NCBI GenBank assembly: GCA_937922235.1 | Contig: CAKZVC010000042.1 | Coordinates: forward strand, 1-64,000 | DNA: 64,000 nt | DNA from: an uncultured Acidimicrobiales bacterium | GTDB lineage: Bacteria; Actinomycetota; Acidimicrobiia; Acidimicrobiales; SHLQ01 | Direction of reading: 5' to 3' | Part shown: piece after piece, positions 51,049-58,959 of the stretch | Position numbering within the stretch: the first letter of the stretch is position 1 | How the letters are laid out: every line of letters begins with the position of its first letter | The notes under the pieces: model-generated | What the model saw: only the letters and a program-made list of their open reading frames with translations | Database searches by the model: none | Told to the model about the DNA's origin: nothing | Position numbers and translations under genes: made by a program

Positions 51049-51384
51049 CTCCGAGGTATCGACGCTTTTCGACCTAAAGCAGAGGGCCGTTCGGCCTGCT
51101 TTAGCGATCTGTCGTTTCCGCCGACCCTGTCGCTTTCACCAGAGGAAAGGCCCCAGAGGTCGCCGGTTCATGCAATCGGCAATCTCTGGGGCGTTCGCCT
51201 AATGGGGGATAGGCGAGCGTCGTCGAGAAACAGCAACCTGACCGGAACCGTCTCCCACTTCGTGGGTCCCGTCGGCGGCTCGAGTCAGGTCGTTGACCGA
51301 GTGGATCTGATCAGTGTCGAAATTGCACACTGTTGCTACGTCAAATGTGGCAGACGCGCCGTCCACTGCCGCAAACTTGGTAGT
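51049..51384. other. Intergenic region between HD-GYP gene and tadE, structured
   Basis: No credible gene is seen. The half nearest the HD-GYP gene folds into three successive hairpins on the minus strand (described separately). The half near tadE holds no recognisable motif and may contain the operon's 3' end. Confidence 0.6.
51074..51192 (-). ncRNA. Candidate structured 5' leader of the HD-GYP gene
   Basis: Reading toward the gene: GCCCCAGAG (51192-51184) pairs with CTCTGGGGC (51158-51150) with an inner GCCG/CGGC. Then GCGA...TCGC (51133-51104) encloses GTCG/CGAC with a GCGGAAA loop. Then CTAAAGC and GCTTTAG (51104-51074) enclose GGCCG/CGGCC. The last stem ends 25 bases before the start codon. 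The arrangement resembles a riboswitch or attenuator, but it does not match the c-di-GMP-I consensus that I know. Confidence 0.45.
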
Positions 51385-51774
51385 TCACGGGTCGATCCGG
51401 TCCTCGCGGCGCATGTGAGCGGTTGCAACGAGCCGACGAGCACCCACGTTGACGAGCGGGACGCCTGCGACTTCCGCCGTGACCTCGACGACAACGAAAT
51501 CGCCATCGGTGCGTGTTTGAGCAACAGCGTCGCCGAAGCTTCGCCGGATCGCCGCACTCGCCACAGCGGCAGCCTGCTCCGGCTCGACGGCCGCCGCCCG
51601 TGCTCCTTCGCGAGCCGCGTGTTCGAGACGAACCTGGGTGACCATCAGGTTCCCTACCCACACCAAACCGGCGATGCACAGGACGAGCAACGGGAGGACC
51701 AGCGCGAACTCGACCGTCGCCTGACCGCGATCGCGGTCGGTCGTCTTGCGCTGGTCCCCTCCGCTGCGTCGCAT
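51385..51774 (-). CDS. tadE: TadE-like pseudopilin
   Basis: A 129-residue protein with the type IV prepilin-like start RGQATVEFALVLPLLVLCIAGLVWVG: cleavage after Gly, Glu at +5, and one hydrophobic helix (about 18-45). A soluble beta-rich tail follows. TadE proteins are minor pilins of Tad/Flp pili. It follows the pilin gene by 13 bases on the same strand. Confidence 0.88.
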   Translation of the reverse strand: MRRSGGDQRKTTDRDRGQATVEFALVLPLLVLCIAGLVWVGNLMVTQVRLEHAAREGARAAAVEPEQAAAVASAAIRRSFGDAVAQTRTDGDFVVVEVTAEVAGVPLVNVGARRLVATAHMRREDRIDP

Positions 51775-51787
51775 CAGATCCTGCCCA

Positions 51788-52003
51788 TCAAACTCGGCCG
51801 ATGATCGAGTCGACCACCGCGTCGAAGAGCTCGCCGATCTTGCCGGTGCTCGTCGCCCAGGTGACGACGATCAACGCGATCGTTGCTGCCCCGAGAAGCA
51901 GCAGCGCGTATTCGGCCGTGGCCTGACCCCGATCATCGGAGCGCCTATGCGTCAGATGCTCGAGCACCCGGGCAACTGCTTTGGCTTGTAGTGATGTGTT
52001 CAT
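51788..52003 (-). CDS. Flp-type major pilin (DUF4244-like)
   Basis: A 71-residue protein starting MNTSLQAKAVARVLEHL after an AAGGA site. DRGQATAEYALLLLGAATIA is a prepilin motif (G followed by E at +5) with a single helix and a short C-terminus. It should be processed by a prepilin peptidase, which is not in the window, and assembled into thin adhesive pili. Confidence 0.88.
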   Translation of the reverse strand: MNTSLQAKAVARVLEHLTHRRSDDRGQATAEYALLLLGAATIALIVVTWATSTGKIGELFDAVVDSIIGRV

Positions 52004-52084
52004 GGATATTCCTTCGTGCATTGTTCATGCGTTGACTTGTGGGTCCTCAGGCCGAAGCCGCTGACCGAGAAAGAACTGGGTGGG

Positions 52085-52603
52085 CTAGCCCGGCAGGCCC
52101 GCAAGAGCGGACACGACGAGCGGAACGACAGCCAGCACGATGAACGCCGGCAAGATACACAGCACGAGCGGGAACAGGAGAGCCACGGTCAATCGCTGCG
52201 CCGCCGCATCGAGCTCGTTCGCCCGATGCCGTCGAAGTTCGACGATGACGATGTCGAGTTGCACCGTCAGTGGTTCTCCATCGAGCTCGCTTCGACGAAG
52301 CAGATCGAGAACCCGATGGGTCGACGGTCCGATTTCCCCGGCAGCCTCAGCAGCAAACAACGCATCAGCGAATGCGGCCCCCAACGAGATACGCGAGGCG
52401 ACCGCGCCTATGGACCTGCTCGCAACACCAAGCGCTCCCTGCCACGACGAGAATCGTGCGACGACATCCATTGCCCGGCGCGGACTTACACCACCGGCGA
52501 GTGCCACCTGAAGCAAGAGCACGACGCCAGGCAGGCCGCTCACCTCGGCCGAGCGATGTCGTCGACGAGTAGCCCGCTGTCGAAGAACACGGATCGGCCT
52601 CAT
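52085..52603 (-). CDS. tadC: TadC-like type II secretion F-domain protein
   Basis: A 172-residue membrane protein starting MRPIRVLRQRATRR, with the T2SF helices (LLLQVALAGGVSPRRAMDVVA; a C-terminal membrane pair in LLFPLVLCILPAFIVLAVVPLVVSALAG). Its ATG overlaps the tadB stop (ATGA). It forms the inner-membrane platform with TadB. The 81-base gap after it precedes the pilin gene. Confidence 0.85.
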   Translation of the reverse strand: MRPIRVLRQRATRRRHRSAEVSGLPGVVLLLQVALAGGVSPRRAMDVVARFSSWQGALGVASRSIGAVASRISLGAAFADALFAAEAAGEIGPSTHRVLDLLRRSELDGEPLTVQLDIVIVELRRHRANELDAAAQRLTVALLFPLVLCILPAFIVLAVVPLVVSALAGLPG

Positions 52604-53253
52604 GTCAGACCCCGCAACAGTCGCCGAATCCAGGCGAGCCCGCACAGATCGAGGCCCACACCGACACACAACAAGATGAACCCGCTAGCGCCTTGGTAGA
52701 TGATGCGTCCTTGCAGCAACGAAGCGATGGAGGCGAAGACGAGCGGTAGGGCAATCAACACCGCGGCGGACAGGCGACTCTGGGTGAGAAGCGTCCGGCG
52801 TCGTGCGTCCAGCTGCAGATCGTCGCGAATTCCATCGCCGACGAGGTCGAGGGCACGAGCCAGGTCGGTGCCGCTTTCGCTGCCCATCGACAACGCGGCG
52901 ACAAGCAGCTGCTCGGCGCCAGAACTGGCAACCGCGGCCCAGTCGTTGATTGCCCCGTGAAGTGACCGGCCGGCAACGATCTGATCGCTCACCCGCATGA
53001 GCGCCGGGTGTTCGAGAGCTGCGGCGTCGATCAACGCATGCTCGAGCGGCCTCCCAGAACGAACGGCTCGGGAGATCTGCATCGCGATCTCCGGCAGCAG
53101 CAATTGTTCTGTTCGAGCGCGGCGCCAATCAAGTCGCCTGAGCCAGGACCGCAGCGTGTGGCTCAGCTGATCATCGATACGGGTGATCACATCGGCGATA
53201 GGGGTTCCCCGCGACGCACGAACCGTAGCGGGCGGAAGCGGTCGACGGGTCAT
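52600..53253 (-). CDS. tadB: TadB-like type II secretion F-domain protein
   Basis: A 217-residue protein. Its T2SF region has LLPEIAMQISRAVRSGRPLEHAL (about 53) and LVGDGIRDDLQLDARRRTLLTQSRLSA, with two C-terminal helices. The N-terminal helices usual in TadB are shorter here. The start MTRRPLPPA overlaps the cpaF stop (ATGA). It pairs with TadC as the pilus assembly platform. Confidence 0.85.
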   Translation of the reverse strand: MTRRPLPPATVRASRGTPIADVITRIDDQLSHTLRSWLRRLDWRRARTEQLLLPEIAMQISRAVRSGRPLEHALIDAAALEHPALMRVSDQIVAGRSLHGAINDWAAVASSGAEQLLVAALSMGSESGTDLARALDLVGDGIRDDLQLDARRRTLLTQSRLSAAVLIALPLVFASIASLLQGRIIYQGASGFILLCVGVGLDLCGLAWIRRLLRGLT

Positions 53254-54371
53254 GCGATCGCCGCCGCGCACGGACGAACGTATGAGGCCTCGCACTGCCA
53301 ATTACCCGAGCCGTCAAGTGACGCGGATGCGATCTCGCACACGCTGCGAGCACCGTCTGGTTGACGCGCCATCATCACTACGAGGTCGATACACGACGCC
53401 AGCTGCTCTCGAACTGCGCGTAACGGCAGGTCGGCGTCTCCAAGCAGCATCATCGTTTCGATCCGTCGCATCGCATCGGTGGGTGAGTTCGCATGCACCG
53501 TCGAGAGCGACCCATCGTGGCCGGTGTTCATTGCTTGAATCAGGTCGAGCGCTTCGGACCCGCGCATCTCGCCACAAATGATGCGGTCGGGCCGCATACG
53601 TAGTGCGTGGCGGGCCAGGTCTCGAAGAGTCACCGCAGGTGTGGTCTCCGTGGCCCGGCGAGTCTCCAACCGGACAACATGACGGCCGGGCAACCGAAGC
53701 TCGGCGGCGTCCTCAATGGTGATGACTCGCATGTCATCGTCGAGACCCGCTGCCAAGCTATTGAGCAGCGTCGTCTTGCCGGAAGATGTCCCGCCGGCAA
53801 CGATGATCGTCTTCGCTTCAGCGATTGCCGCGTTGAGTATGTCGACAGCAGGTGCATCAGCGATCTCCGTGAGGCTGATCAGCCGTTGGGAGAACCGCCG
53901 GATCGTGAGGCACGGTCCATCGACTGCGAGCGGCGGGATGATGGCGTGCAGCCGGGATCCGTCAGCCAGCCGAACATCGACGCTCGGGTTGCGCAGATCG
54001 ATCGTGCGTCCGGCAGAGGTGGCTAGTCGACGCGCCAAGTGCATGACGGTTGGTGGGTCGAGGCGACGATCGGATCGCACCAGCGCACCGCGCTGTTCGG
54101 TCCACACCCAGCCATCACCGTTCACCATGATCTCGGTGACGTCGGGATCAGACGCAAGATCGTGCAACGGGCCGAGACCGTCGATTCGCGCGCGCACCTC
54201 GCTCACTACCTGCTCGGCAATGGTCGAGGGTGCTAGAGGATCGATCGACAGCAGCAGCCCGTGAATCATTCGCTCGAGTTCAACGTCGGAGAGGTCGATG
54301 ACCTGGCCGTCATCGCTCCCGGCCCAGATCCCCTCGTGGACGCGATCAATAAGATCTTCAAGGTGGCTCAT
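53250..54371 (-). CDS. tadA: CpaF/TadA secretion ATPase
   Basis: A 373-residue hexameric ATPase that powers Tad pilus assembly. It has VTEIMVNGDGWVWTEQRGAL (about 82), Walker A IIVAGGTSSGKTTLLNSL (about 193-210), the Asp box TIEDAAELRL, Walker B RMRPDRIICGEMRG and the His box GHDGSLSTVHANSP. It is coupled by ATGA to both neighbours. Confidence 0.93.
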   Translation of the reverse strand: MSHLEDLIDRVHEGIWAGSDDGQVIDLSDVELERMIHGLLLSIDPLAPSTIAEQVVSEVRARIDGLGPLHDLASDPDVTEIMVNGDGWVWTEQRGALVRSDRRLDPPTVMHLARRLATSAGRTIDLRNPSVDVRLADGSRLHAIIPPLAVDGPCLTIRRFSQRLISLTEIADAPAVDILNAAIAEAKTIIVAGGTSSGKTTLLNSLAAGLDDDMRVITIEDAAELRLPGRHVVRLETRRATETTPAVTLRDLARHALRMRPDRIICGEMRGSEALDLIQAMNTGHDGSLSTVHANSPTDAMRRIETMMLLGDADLPLRAVREQLASCIDLVVMMARQPDGARSVCEIASASLDGSGNWQCEASYVRPCAAAIA

Positions 54372-55084
54372 GCGACTGCCTCTACGTGACCCTTCTGCCC
54401 TTGCTCGGTTGCCGAGACGAGGTCACGAATCGCTCGGCGAAGACTGCGTGGCCGTCGAGTTGCGAGCAGGCCGGCGTCGACAGCACGAGCGATCGCCGGA
54501 TCGGTTCTGAGCTTCGCAGACACGGGATGTTGGGTCACAAGTTCGATATCGAGGGTTGTAAGCGAACGGCCCGCTTCGGCAATTTCCATGATGCTGTCAA
54601 CATCGATTGGCAGCGGGTTCGCTCTCCGCAAGTTGAGGTAGCACGCCCGTAGCACCGCGGTTGTTCGATCGCCGCTCACCGCCAGAAGCGCGTGAGGACT
54701 GACCGGGTCGACCGGAAGCACCCCCAAATCGACCACCGCCGTGGTGGTTGCGTTCGAGAACGCTTCGACCAACTGCACACAACGGCGAGGGTTCGCATTG
54801 CGCACCTCTCGAAGCGGGACCGACCCGCACGGCAACAGCTGCAACCCGGGTGCCACATCGACCAAGAGATGCTCGAGTGCACCCTCGACGAGCTCGTTGT
54901 CGGCCGTCAACCAGTCGACGACGCCAAGCCGCTGGGGAACGTCGACACCCAACAAGTTTGCCTGATCGCCACATACATCGACCAGCACCACCCGCTGAGA
55001 AGACGAGACCAGCTCGAGCGCCAACGCCGCCGAGACTACCGACGCCCCTGCGCCGCCCTTCACCGAACAAATCGACCAAAACAT
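54368..55084 (-). CDS. CpaE-like P-loop ATPase of the Tad operon
   Basis: A 238-residue MinD/ParA-type ATPase starting MFWSICSVKGGAGASVVSAAL, where KGGAGAS is the deviant Walker A. The partner aspartate lies in VVLVDVCGDQANLLG and a later strand is TTTAVVDLGVLP. Such proteins place the pilus machine at a pole or site. A longer frame upstream is unlikely because it lacks protein character. It is the first gene of the operon. Confidence 0.88.
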   Translation of the reverse strand: MFWSICSVKGGAGASVVSAALALELVSSSQRVVLVDVCGDQANLLGVDVPQRLGVVDWLTADNELVEGALEHLLVDVAPGLQLLPCGSVPLREVRNANPRRCVQLVEAFSNATTTAVVDLGVLPVDPVSPHALLAVSGDRTTAVLRACYLNLRRANPLPIDVDSIMEIAEAGRSLTTLDIELVTQHPVSAKLRTDPAIARAVDAGLLATRRPRSLRRAIRDLVSATEQGQKGHVEAVA

Positions 55085-55264
55085 CACGAATTCCCAACAC
55101 GAGTACGCACAGGGCAAGGCCTGCGCAACGGACCGGGGGAAGTGGTCGAGGCTCAAAGCAACCGGGTCGAGACAACCTGGAGCGAGCAAGAACGTCGCTT
55201 GACGCAGTACTACCGTCGCGCGGGATGCCAACGATCGACAAGCTGGGCGTCATAAGGTGGGGGC

Positions 55265-56074
55265 ATGGGCGAACGTACGGTGATCTCCGCCCGCGGCGCG
55301 GCGGCGTTCTTCGATCTCGACAAAACAACGATTGCTGACGCGGCACTGTTCGCGTTCAGCTCCACCCTGCGCGAAGCCGGCTTTCTCGATTTCAAGCTGA
55401 TCGGTCGGGCCGTGTGGGGTCGACTGGTCTTCAAATACTTGGGCGCCGATCACGATCGTATGGAAGACATGCGCAACAACGCCCTCCGCCTGTGCAAGGG
55501 CTGGGATAAGCGACAGATGTCGAAGCTCGTCACCGATGCGCTCGAAGAAGTCATCGAACCGATCGTGTACCGCGAAGCCCTCGACGAGATGGAAGCCCAC
55601 CGGGTTGCTGGCCACAAGGTCTTTATGGTGTCGGCGTCACCCGAAGAGATCGTCATTCCCCTATCGAAGTATCTCGGCGCTGACGGTGCGGTTGCGACCA
55701 TCGCCGAAACCGACCGTGCTGGCAAATACACGGGCGGTGTCGAGTTCTATTCCTACGGCCCATACAAGGTCGACGCCATCGAAGCGCTCGCACTCGAACA
55801 CGACCTCGATCTGGCCGAGTGCTACGCCTACACCGACTCCATCACCGACCTCCCAATGCTCGAAGCGGTTGGACACCCCATCGTCATCAACCCAGATCGT
55901 GCGTTGGCCAAGGTGGCAACCGATCGAGGATGGGAAGTGCGCACGTTCTCCAACACGTTGCCGCTGTCGAAGCGAGTCGGTGAACACGCTCGGACCGGAG
56001 CGATCGTGGCGGGCGCCGGTGCGCTCGCGGGCGGGGCCAGCTGGTACCTCCGCAACAAGCGGCGCACCTCGTAG
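55265..56074 (+). CDS. HAD-IB family hydrolase (SerB-like)
   Basis: A 269-residue phosphatase. Motif I is AAFFDLDKTTIADAAL (14-29, nucleophile in DLDKT), motif II lies in VFMVSASPEEIV, and motif III/IV in KVDAIEALA and AYTDSITDLPMLEAVG. The last helix (GAIVAGAGALAGGASWYLRN) may anchor it. The actual phosphate substrate is unknown. It is divergent from the Tad operon. Confidence 0.88.
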   Translation: MGERTVISARGAAAFFDLDKTTIADAALFAFSSTLREAGFLDFKLIGRAVWGRLVFKYLGADHDRMEDMRNNALRLCKGWDKRQMSKLVTDALEEVIEPIVYREALDEMEAHRVAGHKVFMVSASPEEIVIPLSKYLGADGAVATIAETDRAGKYTGGVEFYSYGPYKVDAIEALALEHDLDLAECYAYTDSITDLPMLEAVGHPIVINPDRALAKVATDRGWEVRTFSNTLPLSKRVGEHARTGAIVAGAGALAGGASWYLRNKRRTS

Positions 56075-56116
56075 ACAGTCTGCGCCCCTAAGCGCTCACA
56101 GCAGCGTCAGTACGCG

Positions 56117-57466
56117 CTAGCCGGTGATGCGATAGACGCCGCCGCCGCGGCTGAGGGCATAGACGTTGCCGTTGTTGTCGCGGCCAAAGCTCGACAGCTG
56201 GCTGATCTTCGGAACGTCGAGTACGACCGGGCTCCCGCTTTCGTCAACGCGGTAGCCGAACACCTCGCCGCTGCAGAAGTCGCCGTAGATGTAGGTGCCG
56301 TAGAGCTCGGGGATGACCGAGCCCCGATACACCTCTCCCCCGGTGATCGAACATCGCCCACCGTGCGCATACGTGATGACCGGAGCGACATGATCTTCGG
56401 GGATGACGCCGCTGCGGTACGTCTCGTTGCCCTCGGTCTGGTTCCATCCGAGGTTGGCGCCGTTGCCTCCACCATCGGCCGCTCGGAGAACGGTGACTTC
56501 TTCGAATCGATCTTGGCCAACATCGGCAATCCACAGATCGTCAGTCACCGAGTCGAACGCGAACCGCCAGGCGTTGCGGATCCCCCAAGCAAAGACCTCG
56601 GGTGCCTCTCCACCGGTGAACGGATTGTCGACGGGGATTGCGTATGCGTTGGCTGAGCTCACATCGATCCGGAGCACCGCACCGTGACGTGTGTTGGTGT
56701 TCTGACCGTGTTGCAGAGGGTCGCCTCCCCCGCCGCCATCGCCCATACCGATGTAGAGGTAGCCATCAGGGCCAAAGGCAAGGCCACCACCGTTGTGATT
56801 GCCACGAGGCTGTTCGATCTGCATCAGTACTTCGACAGTGTCGACAGCTGCGACCGTGCCCGCCATCTGGTAGCGAGCCACATTCGTGTCGCCGCCGGCG
56901 TCGGTGAAGTTGACGTAGAGCTCATTGCCGTCGGGAGAGAATGCCAGGCCGAGCAGACCTTGCTCATTGCCGCCGCTGACCGTGCCGCGAAGATCGAGGG
57001 TGGTGTCGGCACCCTCGGCACCTCCGTTGGGGAGTCGGACGATACGGCCAGCTTGTTCGACGACGAAGAGGTCGTCGGTGCCGGGGCGAGAGGCTAGCCC
57101 GACCGGTTGGCTGAGTGTTGCGATGAGTTCGAGATCGAGAGCCACTGACTCCAACGGTGTCGACGAGATCTCGAGTGGTGCAGCGGTTGTTGGCGCGGCA
57201 GTTGTCGGCGCAGCCGTTGTTGGAGGAACGGTTGTCGTCGCCGCGTCGCTAGTCGAGGTCGAGTCCTCGGCGGGCTCGACGGGTTCGGCCGACGTCGTTC
57301 GTTCAGCCGAGGTCGTTGGCGCAGGAAGAACCGGCGTTGGCTCACCGTCGGCTTCAGTCGGATCGTCGGCGGCTACCGACGGCGACGAATCCCCGCAGCT
57401 AGCCAGGAGCAGGGCAAACATCAGCCCGACGATCACACGGAGAACGGTTCGACGAATGCTCACCAT
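56117..57466 (-). CDS. PQQ-dependent sugar dehydrogenase-like lipoprotein
   Basis: A 449-residue exported lipoprotein (lipobox LLLAS-C at about 19-24) with a Thr/Pro/Ala linker. The six-bladed GDH/HIP1-type propeller starts ELIATLSQPVGLASRPG. GNEQGLLGLAFSPDG, GNHNGGGLAFGPDGYLYIGMGDGG and IADVGQDRFEEV are hallmark segments. Relatives oxidise aldose sugars with PQQ, though several bind no cofactor. The start MVSIRRTVLR is chosen over one 11 codons upstream. Confidence 0.88.
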   Translation of the reverse strand: MVSIRRTVLRVIVGLMFALLLASCGDSSPSVAADDPTEADGEPTPVLPAPTTSAERTTSAEPVEPAEDSTSTSDAATTTVPPTTAAPTTAAPTTAAPLEISSTPLESVALDLELIATLSQPVGLASRPGTDDLFVVEQAGRIVRLPNGGAEGADTTLDLRGTVSGGNEQGLLGLAFSPDGNELYVNFTDAGGDTNVARYQMAGTVAAVDTVEVLMQIEQPRGNHNGGGLAFGPDGYLYIGMGDGGGGGDPLQHGQNTNTRHGAVLRIDVSSANAYAIPVDNPFTGGEAPEVFAWGIRNAWRFAFDSVTDDLWIADVGQDRFEEVTVLRAADGGGNGANLGWNQTEGNETYRSGVIPEDHVAPVITYAHGGRCSITGGEVYRGSVIPELYGTYIYGDFCSGEVFGYRVDESGSPVVLDVPKISQLSSFGRDNNGNVYALSRGGGVYRITG

Positions 57467-57480
57467 CTCACACTGACGAA

Positions 57481-57525
57481 AATTCCTGCATTTGCCCACA
57501 CTGGTTGTGCGTATTTGCAGGAATT
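57481..57525 (-). terminator. Inverted repeat between thiolase and PQQ-type gene
   Basis: AATTCCTGCA and TGCAGGAATT are perfect 10-base arms 25 bases apart; the inner bases pair partly (CACA/TGTG). It lies 5 bases after the thiolase stop and 15 bases before the next start. It could terminate thiolase transcription or serve as an operator of the sugar dehydrogenase gene. Confidence 0.5.
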
Positions 57526-57529
57526 ATTA

Positions 57530-58747
57530 CTAAGCGGATGCCTCGACGACAAAGCACGCAGTGGTTGCGGTGCTGCCGCCGATATTGAGCGTGGCGACGC
57601 GCTCGGCCCCCTCGACTTGGTAGCCACCCGCCGAGTTCGACACCTGCTTGGTGGCGTCGAGCAGCATGCGTGCTCCGGTTGCGCCGACAGGATGGCCGCC
57701 TCCGATAAGCCCACCACTCGGGTTCACCGGAATCCGCCCGTCGCGTTCGAGCGAACCATCTTCGATGGCCTTCCAGCTTTCGCCGGGGGCGGTGATGCCG
57801 AAGTGATCGATGGCGAGGTACTCCGACGGAGTCATGCAGTCGTGCGTCTCAATGGCATCGAGACCCGAAACGTCGGCAACTCCCGCACGGTCGAAGGCAT
57901 CGGTGATGGCCTCCCGGACGTGTGGCATGACGAACGTCGAATCGCTGTTGCGGTCGAGCTTCTGCCGCAAGCCAAGACCGACCGTCTTGTGCCCCCAGCC
58001 AGCAATGCGCGACTGGCCCCTGCGACCGCGTTCCGCCAGCCACTTCTCAGACACGAGGATCAATCCAACAGCACCATCGGTGATCTGGGTGATGTCGTTG
58101 CGTCGCAGACGCCCGGCCACGATCGGGTTGAGTTCGTCGTTGTCGCTGCACGTGTCGGCCGAGAGCTCCCAACCTCGAGTCTGCGCGTTCGGATTGTCTT
58201 TCGCGTTACGCAGGTTGAGCTCACCAATAGCTCGGAGGTGGATGTCGTCTAGGCCATAGCGACGGTCGTATTCGTTGGCGAGATGATCGAAGGTTTCCGG
58301 CCAGATGTAGGTCGCACCTTCGGTGTCTGGTCCAACCCAAGCAGCGGCTTCCTGCACAGCGGCTGCTTGCCCACCCGGCATGGTCTTCTCTTGTTCAACT
58401 CCGAGGACGAGGACGCAGTCGTAGCGGCCGCTCTCAATTTCGGCCATAGCTGCGAGGGTCGCCATCGACGACGAGGCACAGGCGGCTTCGTGGCGCATCG
58501 CAGGCACACCCCACAGCTCGGGAACGACCGTTGCCGGCATAGCACCGAGATGCCCCTGGCCGGTGTAGAGCTGACCGAAGGCATTGCCGACGTGAATGGT
58601 CTCGATGTCTCCGAGGTCGAGCTGCGCACTCGCTGCGGTTGCGCGAACGGTATCTTCGACAAGCGACTCGACCGAGCCACCAGCCTTCGCAAGGTTCGCG
58701 GCGAAGTCTGTTTGATGCCCACCGAGGATGTGTACGGACTGGCTCAT
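57530..58747 (-). CDS. Thiolase (acetyl-CoA acetyltransferase/SCP-x-like)
   Basis: A 405-residue thiolase. The acyl-accepting cysteine lies in HEAACASSSMATLAAMAEI (about 90). The C-terminal catalytic segments are AIETHDCMTPSEYLAIDHFG, NPSGGLIGGGHPVGATGARM and LNIGGSTATTACFV. The SCP-x-like subgroup acts in breakdown of branched or sterol side chains. The start MSQSVHILGG is preferred over one 11 codons earlier. Confidence 0.88.
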   Translation of the reverse strand: MSQSVHILGGHQTDFAANLAKAGGSVESLVEDTVRATAASAQLDLGDIETIHVGNAFGQLYTGQGHLGAMPATVVPELWGVPAMRHEAACASSSMATLAAMAEIESGRYDCVLVLGVEQEKTMPGGQAAAVQEAAAWVGPDTEGATYIWPETFDHLANEYDRRYGLDDIHLRAIGELNLRNAKDNPNAQTRGWELSADTCSDNDELNPIVAGRLRRNDITQITDGAVGLILVSEKWLAERGRRGQSRIAGWGHKTVGLGLRQKLDRNSDSTFVMPHVREAITDAFDRAGVADVSGLDAIETHDCMTPSEYLAIDHFGITAPGESWKAIEDGSLERDGRIPVNPSGGLIGGGHPVGATGARMLLDATKQVSNSAGGYQVEGAERVATLNIGGSTATTACFVVEASA

Positions 58748-58809
58748 ATGTCCCCCAAAAGTCTTCTCTAGGTATACCACGCCCCGAAAAGACGCCTCCG
58801 TTCACTGAT

Positions 58810-58824
58810 GGGGGTCAGACCCCC
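58810..58824. repeat. GGGGGTCAGACCCCC palindrome
   Basis: Longer copy of the motif seen three times at 47.7-47.8 kb, here in the divergent gap between the thiolase and the exported cyclase genes. Confidence 0.7.
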
Positions 58825-58893
58825 TTCCTCACGCTCAAACCGCGACCCATTTCGACACTCTGGGTGGCGAAACCAAAGGAAAAGACTTGGTCA

Positions 58894-58909
58894 TGTGACC
58901 TCGATCACA
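58894..58909. promoter_or_regulatory. CRP/GlxR-type binding site
   Basis: TGTGACCTCGATCACA matches TGTGA-N6-TCACA exactly. It is centred about 59 bases before the start of the exported cyclase and about 155 bases before the thiolase start, in a shared divergent gap. Confidence 0.75.
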
Positions 58910-58959
58910 GTACGGTGCTCGGTTGGGGAGCTTCCCTCATCACATACAAGGGGTCAGAA

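Noticed and set aside
51074-51192. Assignment of the HD-GYP leader as a c-di-GMP-I riboswitch
   Set aside because: The conserved GGCAAACC and GCAAAGCC segments of that class are not present, so only an unnamed structure is reported.
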